A stretch of 8,225 nt of DNA from positions 146 to 8,370 of the forward strand of contig PMCR01000160.1 of assembly GCA_003155465.1 (NCBI GenBank), given 5' to 3'. Positions within the stretch are counted from its first letter, which is position 1; every line of letters starts with the position of its first letter. The notes beneath the pieces were generated by a model. It had not been told where the DNA came from. It saw only the letters and a program-made list of their open reading frames with translations, and ran no database searches. The DNA comes from Myxococcales bacterium (GTDB lineage: Bacteria; Myxococcota; Polyangia; Fen-1088). A program made the position numbers and the translations under genes. Positions 1 to 6,021 of the stretch are shown here, piece after piece.

Positions 1-374
1 ATCAACTCCTCGGCCTCGCCTGACACTACACAATCTGCGTACGGCGTGAGCAGCTCGGGGCTGGTGGTGGCAACCGGTCCCCCGACCACAACCAGTTTGC
101 CCGCAGCCCGAGCCTGCGCCGCCAGCTCAAGCAGCGAGTCCCGTTGGACCAACATACCGGACAAGAACACGACGTCGGCCCACTGCAGGTCACCGGGTGC
201 CAGCGGCTGCACGTTCAGGTCGCAGAGACGGACTTCCCAGTCCTTGGGCAGAAGCGCAGCCACCGTCAGCAGCCCCAACGGCGGGAGCAGAGATCGCTTG
301 CCCATGACCCGCAAGGAATCCTCGTGTCCCCAGTAGGTGCGGGGAAACGCGGGGTAGAGGCATAAGATTCTCAT
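1..374 (-). CDS. B12-binding domain radical SAM protein (DUF4070-like), N-terminal part, runs off the left edge
   Basis: Reading the minus strand from the ATG at 374-372 gives 124 codons without a stop up to the window edge. The protein begins MRILCLYPAFPRTYWG, then has the PPLGLLTVAALLP block (about residues 33-45), DLNVQPL (about 54-60), a buried strand ending in LSGMLVQRDS (about 72-81), and LVVVGGPVATTSPELL followed by a SGEAEEL segment near the edge. This order is typical of the N-terminal cobalamin-binding Rossmann domain of B12-binding radical SAM enzymes, especially those with a C-terminal DUF4070 domain. As is common in that subgroup, no DxHxxG cobalamin motif is visible. The CxxxCxxC iron-sulfur motif would lie beyond the window. 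Such enzymes include methylases acting on lipids or other unactivated carbons, but the substrate cannot be told here. There is no strong Shine-Dalgarno, only TAGGCA just before the ATG. It is divergent from the histidine kinase gene across a 238-bp gap. Confidence 0.88.
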   Translation of the reverse strand, partial: MRILCLYPAFPRTYWGHEDSLRVMGKRSLLPPLGLLTVAALLPKDWEVRLCDLNVQPLAPGDLQWADVVFLSGMLVQRDSLLELAAQARAAGKLVVVGGPVATTSPELLTPYADCVVSGEAEEL

Positions 375-408
375 TGCCTATCTACTATCCGTTCCGCCGT
401 CAGGTTGC

Positions 409-427
409 TGTCATGACACGGTCACAT
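409..427. promoter_or_regulatory. Perfect 10-bp palindrome next to a GGTCACAT half-site; candidate operator
   Basis: TGTCATGACA at 409-418 is its own reverse complement, and GGTCACAT follows at 420-427. The same octamer recurs inverted (ATGTGACC) at 483-490 in the second palindromic site. On the minus strand, ATGACA inside this palindrome could serve as a weak -35 for the radical SAM gene, with CGGATA 17 bp further on as a poor -10, so a bound regulator could act on that gene. The palindrome and shared octamer are seen directly; the operator role is inference. Confidence 0.35.
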
Positions 428-470
428 CTTGACGCGATGAAGTCCCGGGCAGATGGAACCCTGGTCCCCG

Positions 471-492
471 TCGGTGACACAAATGTGACCGA
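471..492. promoter_or_regulatory. 22-bp inverted repeat, candidate regulator binding site
   Basis: The left arm TCGGTGACA (471-479) and right arm TGTGACCGA (484-492) are reverse complements at eight of nine positions and are separated by CAAA. The ATGTGACC in the right arm matches, inverted, the GGTCACAT at 420-427. The site lies about 120 bp upstream of the kinase start and just upstream of a promoter-like pair. This geometry suits a dimeric DNA-binding protein, possibly the response regulator encoded in this operon or an unrelated repressor. There is no coding frame here that would explain the symmetry. Confidence 0.42.
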
Positions 493-496
493 GTCC

Positions 497-524
497 TTGC
501 TGGCCGCTGACAAAGCATAGGATT
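497..524 (+). promoter_or_regulatory. Weak sigma-70-like promoter for the histidine kinase operon
   Basis: TTGCTG (497-502) and TAGGAT (519-524) are separated by 16 bp and lie just downstream of the 22-bp inverted repeat. Transcription from here would leave an approximately 80-nt leader before the ATG at 613. The 9-mer TAGGATTCC at 519-527 is repeated exactly at 3472-3480 before another gene, which mildly supports it as a -10 element. The -35 match is poor, so the call is tentative. Confidence 0.28.
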
Positions 525-612
525 CCTGTGCCCCGACCCGCCTTGCCAACCAAGCAGCCGCCGTCACCCGCTGCCCGTTTTTCCACAGCGGCAAGGCCGA
601 CCTTCTGACAAA

Positions 613-1551
613 ATGGTGGGCGTGAAAATCCGGTCGCCGACCATCATCGTCCTGCAGCGCGCCCGCATGGTCTTCATGCTGACCGCCCTTGTCCCGACGG
701 TGTTCATGACGGTGATCGGGATCGTGCTCCTGGCCACCGGCGGCTCGAAGTCGGCGGCCGTGGTGGGAGGGATTCTGGTTCTCGCCTTCTGCGGCACAGC
801 CCTGGCTGGCTACGTCCTTGGAACGATCCTGGTTACTCGGGGCGCGAGTCTGGCAGCCGTGCAGAACGAGTTCCTCTCTTCTGTCTCGCACGAGTTGCGC
901 ACGCCCTTGACCTCGATTCGTCTCTTCATCGACACCCTGCGCGAGAATCGGGTGCAAGATCCGGCCGAGAAACAGCGCTGCCTGACCGTGATCCATCAGG
1001 AGTTGGCGCGTCTCGATGGCCTGGTGGCCAAGCTCCTGACCCTTTCCCGAATCGAGTCGCGCCACGCGGCCTTTGACCGTCGCCCCGTCGCCGTGGCCGA
1101 CATCGTCAGCGAGGCGCTGATCGCCTTCGAAGCCATCCGTTTCGGAACCGAGGTCGATCTGAAAGTGAATCTGGAGCCCGGGCTGATGGTGAACGGGGAC
1201 CGGGCCGCGCTGGCCCAGGCCCTGGCAAACCTGCTCGGCAACGCCTGGAAGTACACGCCACCCCAAGGCAAGCGCATCGAGCTATGCGCCAGCGGCGACG
1301 CAACCCATGTGTCCCTTGTGGTCGCTGACAACGGCGTGGGCATCCCCGACTCCGAACAAAAGGCCATCTTCGACAAATTCCGGCGTGGGTCAGCCGCGGT
1401 CAACGGGGGCAGCGCGGGCACCGGGCTGGGGCTGGCGGTGGTGCGCGCCATCGTGACGGCCCATCGGGGCAAGATCGACGTTCGATCGGAAGAAAATTGC
1501 GGGGCGCGCTTTCGCATACTGCTGCCACGGCAACCAGAGGAGGCGGCATGA
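613..1551 (+). CDS. Membrane sensor histidine kinase with no large sensory domain
   Basis: This is a 312-aa two-component kinase that autophosphorylates on histidine and passes the phosphate to the regulator encoded just downstream. Two membrane segments lie at about residues 19-41 and 47-74 with only a few residues between them, so there is no periplasmic sensor domain, and no HAMP or PAS domain is seen. Roughly 17 residues after the second helix comes the H-box SHELRTP (92-98, phospho-accepting His93). The catalytic domain shows the N-box NLLGNAWKYT (206-215), G1 DNGVGIP (239-245), F-box FDKFRRG (253-259) and G2 GTGLGLA (269-275). All key residues are present, so it should be active. ATG 613 is the first ATG in the frame, which opens at 511, but it lacks a clear Shine-Dalgarno; GTG codons at 616 and 622 are alternatives. 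The stop overlaps the regulator start in ATGA, indicating translational coupling. The signal is unknown and may come from membrane state or a partner protein. Confidence 0.93.
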   Translation: MVGVKIRSPTIIVLQRARMVFMLTALVPTVFMTVIGIVLLATGGSKSAAVVGGILVLAFCGTALAGYVLGTILVTRGASLAAVQNEFLSSVSHELRTPLTSIRLFIDTLRENRVQDPAEKQRCLTVIHQELARLDGLVAKLLTLSRIESRHAAFDRRPVAVADIVSEALIAFEAIRFGTEVDLKVNLEPGLMVNGDRAALAQALANLLGNAWKYTPPQGKRIELCASGDATHVSLVVADNGVGIPDSEQKAIFDKFRRGSAAVNGGSAGTGLGLAVVRAIVTAHRGKIDVRSEENCGARFRILLPRQPEEAA

Positions 1552-2297
1552 CCGGCACCGTCGACGAAACGCATGGCCGACTGGTGACCATCGTCGAGGA
1601 CGACGCGGCCATCGCCGAGGGCCTGGCGCTGAACCTGCGACTGCAGGGCTACCGCACGGAGGCGGTTGCCGACGGCGAGACGGCCCGCACGCGCATCGAG
1701 GAGGGCCGGCCCGATCTGGTTCTGCTCGACATCTCGCTGCCCAAACAGAGTGGCATCTGGGTGCTGCAACGGTTGCGCGAAACCGGCAACCACGTGCCGG
1801 TGATCGTGTTGTCAGCACGCCAGGACGAATTCGACAAGGTGGCTGCTTTGCAGCTGGGTGCGGACGACTACGTGACCAAGCCATTTGCTCTGGCCGAGCT
1901 GATGGCTCGGGTCGCGGCTCTGCTTCGGCGCGCACGGCTGCACTTGCCCCGGCAAGACGTGCCGGCCGACTCGCCCGGCAGCGACACGAAGAAGGCCGAC
2001 ATCAGATTTGGCGACGTGGCGATCAACCTCGACACCCGCACCGTGGTCCGAGCAGGCCAACCGATCAAGCTGACCCATCGGGAGTTCGAGTTGCTCGCCT
2101 TCCTGGGCCGAAGCAGTGGCCGGGTTTTCTCCCGAGAGGAACTGGTGCGCCATGTGTGGGGTCTGGAGCATCCTGGCCAGGCGCGCACGGTTGACAACTT
2201 CATTGCCCAGTTGCGTGCCAAGCTGGAGCGAGATCCCGAGCAACCGAAACACCTGCTGACCATCCGTGGCAGCGGCTATCGGTTTGTCGCGGAGTGA
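1548..2297 (+). CDS. OmpR/PhoB-family response regulator
   Basis: This 249-aa protein is the output partner of the preceding kinase. The receiver domain (about residues 11-130) has the acidic pair Asp18-Asp19, the phospho-acceptor Asp61 in LVLLDISLP, Ser89 in the switch position and Lys111 in YVTKPF. A polar linker (about 131-150) leads to a winged-helix DNA-binding domain (about 152-247) with LTHREFELL, a VFSREELVRHVWG segment, the recognition-helix region TVDNFIAQLRAKLE and the C-terminal wing RGSGYRF. The start at 1548 is well supported: AGAGGAGG lies seven bases upstream and the ATGA overlap with the kinase stop is standard. A TTG at 1497 would extend the frame but adds only residues read from within the kinase gene. 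It most likely acts as a transcription factor; the inverted repeats upstream of the operon are possible targets, but that link is inference. Confidence 0.95.
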   Translation: MTGTVDETHGRLVTIVEDDAAIAEGLALNLRLQGYRTEAVADGETARTRIEEGRPDLVLLDISLPKQSGIWVLQRLRETGNHVPVIVLSARQDEFDKVAALQLGADDYVTKPFALAELMARVAALLRRARLHLPRQDVPADSPGSDTKKADIRFGDVAINLDTRTVVRAGQPIKLTHREFELLAFLGRSSGRVFSREELVRHVWGLEHPGQARTVDNFIAQLRAKLERDPEQPKHLLTIRGSGYRFVAE

Positions 2298-2316
2298 ATG
2301 GTACTCTCAGGATCGC

Positions 2317-3411
2317 TTGCCACCTGCCATTCGTCGAGACGTTCCCCTGGCGCCGCTGACCACTTTCGAGCTGGGCGGGCCGGCGCGCTTCTTTTCGCAA
2401 GTTGCGACGAGCGATGAGGCGGTCTGGGCACTGCGCTGGGCAGGGGATCAGGACCTGCCCGTGTTTGTGCTGGGTGGCGGATCGAATGTGGTGGTGGGCG
2501 ATGCAGGCTTTCCCGGCCTGATCCTGCAGCTGGTTGCGCGGGGAGCGGAGTTTCGCAGCCAAGGCGACCATGTTCTGCTGGAAGCACAGGCTGGTGAGCC
2601 GTGGGATGACCTGGTGGTCGCCGCGGTGGCGCGCGATCTCGCGGGCATCGAGTGTCTGTCGGGAATCCCGGGCACAGCGGGCGCGACGCCGATCCAGAAC
2701 GTGGGTGCCTACGGCCAGGAGGTCGCGGATACGATCCGCTCGCTGCGCGTGCTCGACCGGCGCACCCTGGCGGTGCGCGAGCTGCCGGCCGCCGGGTGCG
2801 GCTTCGCGTATCGCGACAGCGTCTTCAGGCGCGACCCGGGGCAGGCGATCGTCTTGTCGGTAGTCTTCGCGCTGCAGGCCAGCGCACGCCCTGTGCTGGC
2901 CTACCGGGAACTGGCGAGCGCGCTGGCAGGTCGGATGCGACCGTCGCTGTCAGAGGTGCGTGAAGTCGTGCTCGATCTGCGGCGCAAGAAATCCATGGTG
3001 TACGACGCCCGCGATCCCAATCGGCGCAGCGCTGGTTCCTTCTTCACCAATCCCATCGTGAGCGCGGACAAGGCGGCCGCGGTGGTGACCCAGGCGCTGG
3101 GCGAGAATCTGGTGCAAGCCCCCGAAGAAGTGCCGCAGTATCCGCTCCCCGACGGGCGAGTGAAGCTGGCCGCCGGCTGGCTGGTGGAACGTGCGGGGGT
3201 GAAGCGCGGCCTGCGCATGGGCCCGGTCGGCGTTTCCAGCAGCCACGCTCTCGCCCTGGTCCATCACGGCGGCGGCTCTACCGCCGATCTCATCCGCCTG
3301 GCGGTTCACGTGCGCGACACCGTGGCGCTGCGTTTCGGAATCACGCTGGCGCCAGAGCCCGTGTTCCTGGGCGTCACGTGGCCCGGGTCGGAGCAGACCA
3401 CCGGGGAGTAG
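2317..3411 (+). CDS. murB: UDP-N-acetylenolpyruvoylglucosamine reductase MurB (type I)
   Basis: MurB is the FAD enzyme that uses NADPH to reduce enolpyruvyl-UDP-GlcNAc to UDP-MurNAc, the second committed step of cytoplasmic peptidoglycan precursor synthesis. Numbered from TTG 2317, this 364-aa protein has the N-terminal VPLAPLTTFELGGPA, the FAD-binding GGGSNVV (53-59), SGIPGTAGATPIQNVGAYGQ (115-134), the type-I tyrosine loop YRDSVF (Tyr165), the catalytic serine in GSFFTNP (Ser241) and the late glutamate in PEPVF (Glu347). The catalytic set is complete. The frame has no early ATG. I chose TTG 2317 because AGGA lies four bases before it, it falls 19 nt after the regulator stop, and it gives a normal-length N-terminus. 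GTG 2266 and TTG 2284 are alternatives that would overlap the regulator gene. Its position behind a two-component pair, away from other mur genes, suggests shared transcription with the kinase and regulator. Confidence 0.94.
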   Translation: MPPAIRRDVPLAPLTTFELGGPARFFSQVATSDEAVWALRWAGDQDLPVFVLGGGSNVVVGDAGFPGLILQLVARGAEFRSQGDHVLLEAQAGEPWDDLVVAAVARDLAGIECLSGIPGTAGATPIQNVGAYGQEVADTIRSLRVLDRRTLAVRELPAAGCGFAYRDSVFRRDPGQAIVLSVVFALQASARPVLAYRELASALAGRMRPSLSEVREVVLDLRRKKSMVYDARDPNRRSAGSFFTNPIVSADKAAAVVTQALGENLVQAPEEVPQYPLPDGRVKLAAGWLVERAGVKRGLRMGPVGVSSSHALALVHHGGGSTADLIRLAVHVRDTVALRFGITLAPEPVFLGVTWPGSEQTTGE

Positions 3412-3421
3412 GGGGCGGTGA

Positions 3422-3461
3422 CGGAGGCCGAGACCAGGGAATTGACCCTGCACGGCCTTCC
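3422..3461 (+). terminator. Imperfect nested stem-loop after murB, possible terminator
   Basis: An outer stem pairs AGGCCG (3425-3430) with CGGCCT (3453-3458) and can extend by GG/CC with a bulge. An inner stem pairs CAGGG (3435-3439) with CCCTG (3446-3450) around the loop AATTGA. It follows the murB stop by a few bases and precedes a gene that seems to have its own promoter. No T-tract follows, so it is not a classic intrinsic terminator; it may assist termination or protect the 3' end. Confidence 0.38.
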
Positions 3462-3471
3462 TAGACGGTGG

Positions 3472-3477
3472 TAGGAT
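3472..3477 (+). promoter_or_regulatory. TAGGAT -10-like element just before the 3486 gene
   Basis: TAGGAT ends eight bases before the ATG at 3486, so a transcript starting about seven bases downstream would have almost no leader. That fits the missing Shine-Dalgarno before this ATG (the preceding bases are TCCCCGCC). TTGACC at 3442-3447 is 24 bp away, too far for a standard -35. The 9-mer TAGGATTCC is also found at 519-527 upstream of the kinase gene. A leaderless transcript is inference. Confidence 0.3.
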
Positions 3478-3485
3478 TCCCCGCC

Positions 3486-4037
3486 ATGAGGTTCACACGC
3501 AATTTGGTTCTCTGTTGGGCCGCGGCTCTCGCGGTCTTGATGCTGGCAACCCCATCGCAGCCCGAGGCAGCCCCGACCGCGCCCCCGCCGACGTCTCCAC
3601 CCGCTCCCGCGGGCAATTGCAAGGCCTACGGCGGCGGCAAGTGCTGCAACCCGGACGTCACGCTCCACCTGAGCAAAGACGCCATCTTCGCCGCGTGCGG
3701 CGAGTCGGATGCCACATTCCTGGGCGAAGTCGGCTTGAAAGACACCTGCAAATACGTCTTCAAAGTCGCCGGCGAAAACGAAGACAGCACCTTCGTGCAG
3801 GTCTATTCCCCGGTCGCCAAAGAAGTTCTGGAGAAGCCCACGGATCCCTTCATGAGCTTCAAGAAGGTGGGCAAGGTCTGGGTCACCGACAAGGCGAAGT
3901 CGCCCAAGGCCCAGGCCCAGGTCACGGGCAGCACGGGCCTGTACATGGCGGGCCGCGGTTACTTCGTCAGCGTAGCGGCCTCTACCAAGGTCTGCACCAA
4001 GACCCAGGCCATCGAGCTCTCCAAGTCTCTCAAGTAA
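3486..4037 (+). CDS. Secreted cysteine-containing protein of unknown family
   Basis: This encodes 183 aa that I do not recognise as a known family. Residues 1-29 form a Sec-type signal peptide: MRFTRN, then a hydrophobic core LVLCWAAALAVLMLA, then a small-residue PEAA region suited to signal peptidase I cleavage. LVLC at 7-10 is not a good lipobox. Residues 30-42 are a Pro/Ala/Thr-rich linker. The rest is a compact polar domain with cysteines at 45, 53, 54, 71, 88 and 170, which could form three disulfides. NCKAYGGGKCCNP (44-56) holds three of them. Lysine is frequent in the C-terminal half (for example VTDKAKSPKAQ), giving a basic mature domain. The start is ATG 3486; a GTG at 3468 would only prefix residues that spoil the signal peptide. 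It sits between murB and a membrane TPR protein and could be periplasmic or extracellular. No catalytic motif is seen. Confidence 0.8.
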   Translation: MRFTRNLVLCWAAALAVLMLATPSQPEAAPTAPPPTSPPAPAGNCKAYGGGKCCNPDVTLHLSKDAIFAACGESDATFLGEVGLKDTCKYVFKVAGENEDSTFVQVYSPVAKEVLEKPTDPFMSFKKVGKVWVTDKAKSPKAQAQVTGSTGLYMAGRGYFVSVAASTKVCTKTQAIELSKSLK

Positions 4038-4052
4038 CTTCCGTCCCGGTGG

Positions 4053-4075
4053 CCTGTGCGCCCTCTGTGGTGAGA
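4053..4075. repeat. Dispersed intergenic repeat, copy 1 (core CTCTGTGGTGAGA)
   Basis: The segment 4053-4075 reads CCTGTGCGCC followed by CTCTGTGGTGAGA (4063-4075). The 13-mer is identical to 6031-6043, and in both copies another CTGTG lies about ten bases ahead of it. It lies 16 bases after the stop of the upstream gene and 23 bases before the ATG of the next. From memory, the reverse strand (CACCACAGAG followed by a CACAG unit) resembles short intergenic repeats seen in many environmental bacteria. Confidence 0.5.
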
Positions 4076-4098
4076 TCTGGATCCGACGGAACCGATCC

Positions 4099-6021
4099 AT
4101 GGCACTGCTGGGGCTGGTTTTTTTCGTCGCTGGCCTTTGCCTGTTCCCACTCCAGGAGACGGATCTCTTCTTTCGCCTGGCGGATGGGCAGGAGATCCTG
4201 CGCACCGGCCACGTACCCGGCCGCAATCTGTTCTCGTTCACCTTCCCCGACCAGCCCTATCTAGATAGCGCTTGGCTGTTTGACGTCGCGACGGCCGGGC
4301 TCTTCCGGTTGGGTGGCTTTCCGGCCGTGGTCGTGGGCAAGACAGCAATCGTGCTGGCGACTTTCGTAGCGGCCTATCTCCTGCTTCGCCGTCGCGGCGC
4401 CGGCCGCGTGGGCACCGCGCTGGTGCTCGCCGCCGCCGCTTTCTGCATGCGCGAGCGCTTGGTGGAACGGCCCCACGTGGTGTCCTTGCTGGGCGAGGTC
4501 GCGGTGCTGTCCTTGCTGCCAGCCCTGCGAGACGGCCGGCGCAGGGCCTGGCTGCTCGTGCCGGTCGTTGCCTTGTGGGCCAATCTACACGCGGGCGCCT
4601 TTGTCGGCCCCCTGCTTGTCGCTCTGGCCGGCTTGGGTTTGCTTCTCGAAAGAATGATCACCCCGTCACTCGCCTCACGACGGGCGGTTCTGGGCCATGC
4701 GCTCGCCGCCGCGCTCTGCACGCTCGCCTTGATGGCCACGCCGGTTGGCCCAGGGCTCTTCCGCTACCTCACCTTCCACGCCGACATCTTTGCCATCCAT
4801 CCGGTGGACGAGTTCCGACCCCTGGCCTGGCATTCAGACGCGCCCCTCGTCATCTATGCCGTCGCCCTGGCACTCGTTTTCGGCCTCGGCGCGATCCTGC
4901 GCGTGCCTCCCCGCGCGCGCGACCTTGTGCCCGTTCTCGGCTTGGGTCTGCTGGCCGGCCGCCATGTGCGGTTCAGTGCCGACTTTGCTTTGCTGGCGGC
5001 CATCCTGGCCGCGCCCGTCCTCACGTCGGTCGGCGCGCCGTGGCTTGCGCGGATCGCGCCGACATACCGCACTCAGTTCGATCGCGCCGCGGGCGCTCTG
5101 CTCGCTCTGCTGGCGCTCGTTCCTCGGGTGGCGGACATTGAGCGGCACGGCCGTTTCGTGGACATCGATCTTGACCTCGGGAATCTTCCCTTGGCGGCGC
5201 TGGGATTTGTCGACCAGCACGGCCTGCGTGAACGGATGTACAACGACTTCGAAACCGGCGCTTTTCTCATCTGGCAGGGTTACCCGCGCCATCGTGTGTT
5301 CGTTGATCCGCGGCTGCCCGCCTACCCGCGCGAGTTTCATCAGCTGCTTGGCCGCAGCGACGTGACCCGCGACGAATGGACCCGCGCCATGGACCACTTC
5401 GGGGTCACCTCCGCGTTGCTGGACTTCGCCGGCGTCAACCGGCGCGTGGCCTGGTGGGATCCCGTGCAGTGGGCCTTGGTCTTTCGCGCGCAAGACACCC
5501 GCGTGTTCGTGCGCCGGCTCCCGGCCACGCGCGATCTGATTGCCCGCTACGAGATTCCCGCCAGCTTCAGCTTCACCGCCGACGAGGGCAGCGCGACCGT
5601 GCCGCTTTCCACTCCCCCTTCCGGCTCGCCCGTGCCCCTTTGCGAATGGCAACTGCGCCTGGGCGATCTCTTGTTCGACCTCGATCAAGGCCACGACCAG
5701 CGCGCGCTCGCTGCCTACCGACAGGCCCTGGCCGCCCCGCCGGGCTGCCTGGCGCCCGAGCGAGAAGCCGCCGCCTGCACCTGGCTTGGTGCCATCGATC
5801 GGGCCGCCGGCCGAAATGAACAAGCGCTCGCGCTCCTCGATCGCAGCCTGGCCATCGCACCTGACGACACGACTGTGCTGAGCAACCGCGCGCTCGCGCT
5901 GGAAGCGCTGGCACGGCCCCGCGAGGCCGCGCAGGCCTGGTCGCGCGTCGCCGATCTCGCCGCCGCCTCACCTCTCGGCGATCGCGCCCGCGTCCGCGCG
6001 CGTTCACTCACTGGCGACTGA
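4099..6021 (+). CDS. Polytopic GT-C-like membrane protein with C-terminal TPR repeats
   Basis: This 640-aa protein starts at ATG 4099, the first start in its frame, with only GACGGAA as a weak upstream purine stretch. Hydrophobic helices occur at about residues 3-18, 60-95, 104-116, 128-142, 150-184, 198-214, 249-267, 275-289, 295-311 and 329-343. After the first helix comes ETDLFFRLADGQEIL (20-34) and later FSFTFPDQPYLDSAWLF (45-61). This resembles the first exoplasmic loop of GT-C glycosyltransferase-like proteins, where acidic residues (here Glu20, Asp22) are often catalytic. ERPHVVSLLGE (123-133) and WANLHAGAFVG (160-170) are further blocks of this bacterial family. A soluble domain follows, with YNDFETGAFLIW (381-392) and RHRVFVDPRLPAY (397-409). 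The C-terminus has two clear TPR-like helical pairs at about 559-592 and 593-626, perhaps a third before them. It may transfer sugar from a lipid carrier or act as a membrane scaffold; activity is unproven. It is probably co-transcribed with or independent of the 3486 gene, 61 bp upstream. Confidence 0.82.
   Translation: MALLGLVFFVAGLCLFPLQETDLFFRLADGQEILRTGHVPGRNLFSFTFPDQPYLDSAWLFDVATAGLFRLGGFPAVVVGKTAIVLATFVAAYLLLRRRGAGRVGTALVLAAAAFCMRERLVERPHVVSLLGEVAVLSLLPALRDGRRRAWLLVPVVALWANLHAGAFVGPLLVALAGLGLLLERMITPSLASRRAVLGHALAAALCTLALMATPVGPGLFRYLTFHADIFAIHPVDEFRPLAWHSDAPLVIYAVALALVFGLGAILRVPPRARDLVPVLGLGLLAGRHVRFSADFALLAAILAAPVLTSVGAPWLARIAPTYRTQFDRAAGALLALLALVPRVADIERHGRFVDIDLDLGNLPLAALGFVDQHGLRERMYNDFETGAFLIWQGYPRHRVFVDPRLPAYPREFHQLLGRSDVTRDEWTRAMDHFGVTSALLDFAGVNRRVAWWDPVQWALVFRAQDTRVFVRRLPATRDLIARYEIPASFSFTADEGSATVPLSTPPSGSPVPLCEWQLRLGDLLFDLDQGHDQRALAAYRQALAAPPGCLAPEREAAACTWLGAIDRAAGRNEQALALLDRSLAIAPDDTTVLSNRALALEALARPREAAQAWSRVADLAAASPLGDRARVRARSLTGD

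Noticed and set aside
400..1266. Long minus-strand open frame (288 codons) opposite the histidine kinase
   Set aside because: It lies antisense to a gene with complete kinase motifs, its translation is rich in Arg, Gln, His and Gly without domain signatures, and GC-rich DNA commonly opens such frames.
1497..1547. TTG 1497 as start of the response regulator
   Set aside because: It adds 17 residues read from within the kinase gene, while ATG 1548 has AGAGGAGG at ideal spacing and the ATGA overlap.
3442..3477. TTGACC (3442) paired with TAGGAT (3472) as a complete promoter
   Set aside because: The spacer is 24 bp, well beyond the usual 16-19; only the -10-like part is retained as a weak call.
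3486..3515. LVLC at residues 7-10 of the secreted protein as a lipobox
   Set aside because: The residue before the Cys is Leu rather than Gly/Ala/Ser, and the Cys falls inside the hydrophobic core, so signal peptidase I processing is more likely.
4834..5823. Minus-strand open frame of 329 codons opposite the membrane TPR gene
   Set aside because: The sense strand gives membrane helices and TPR repeats; the antisense product has no recognisable pattern.
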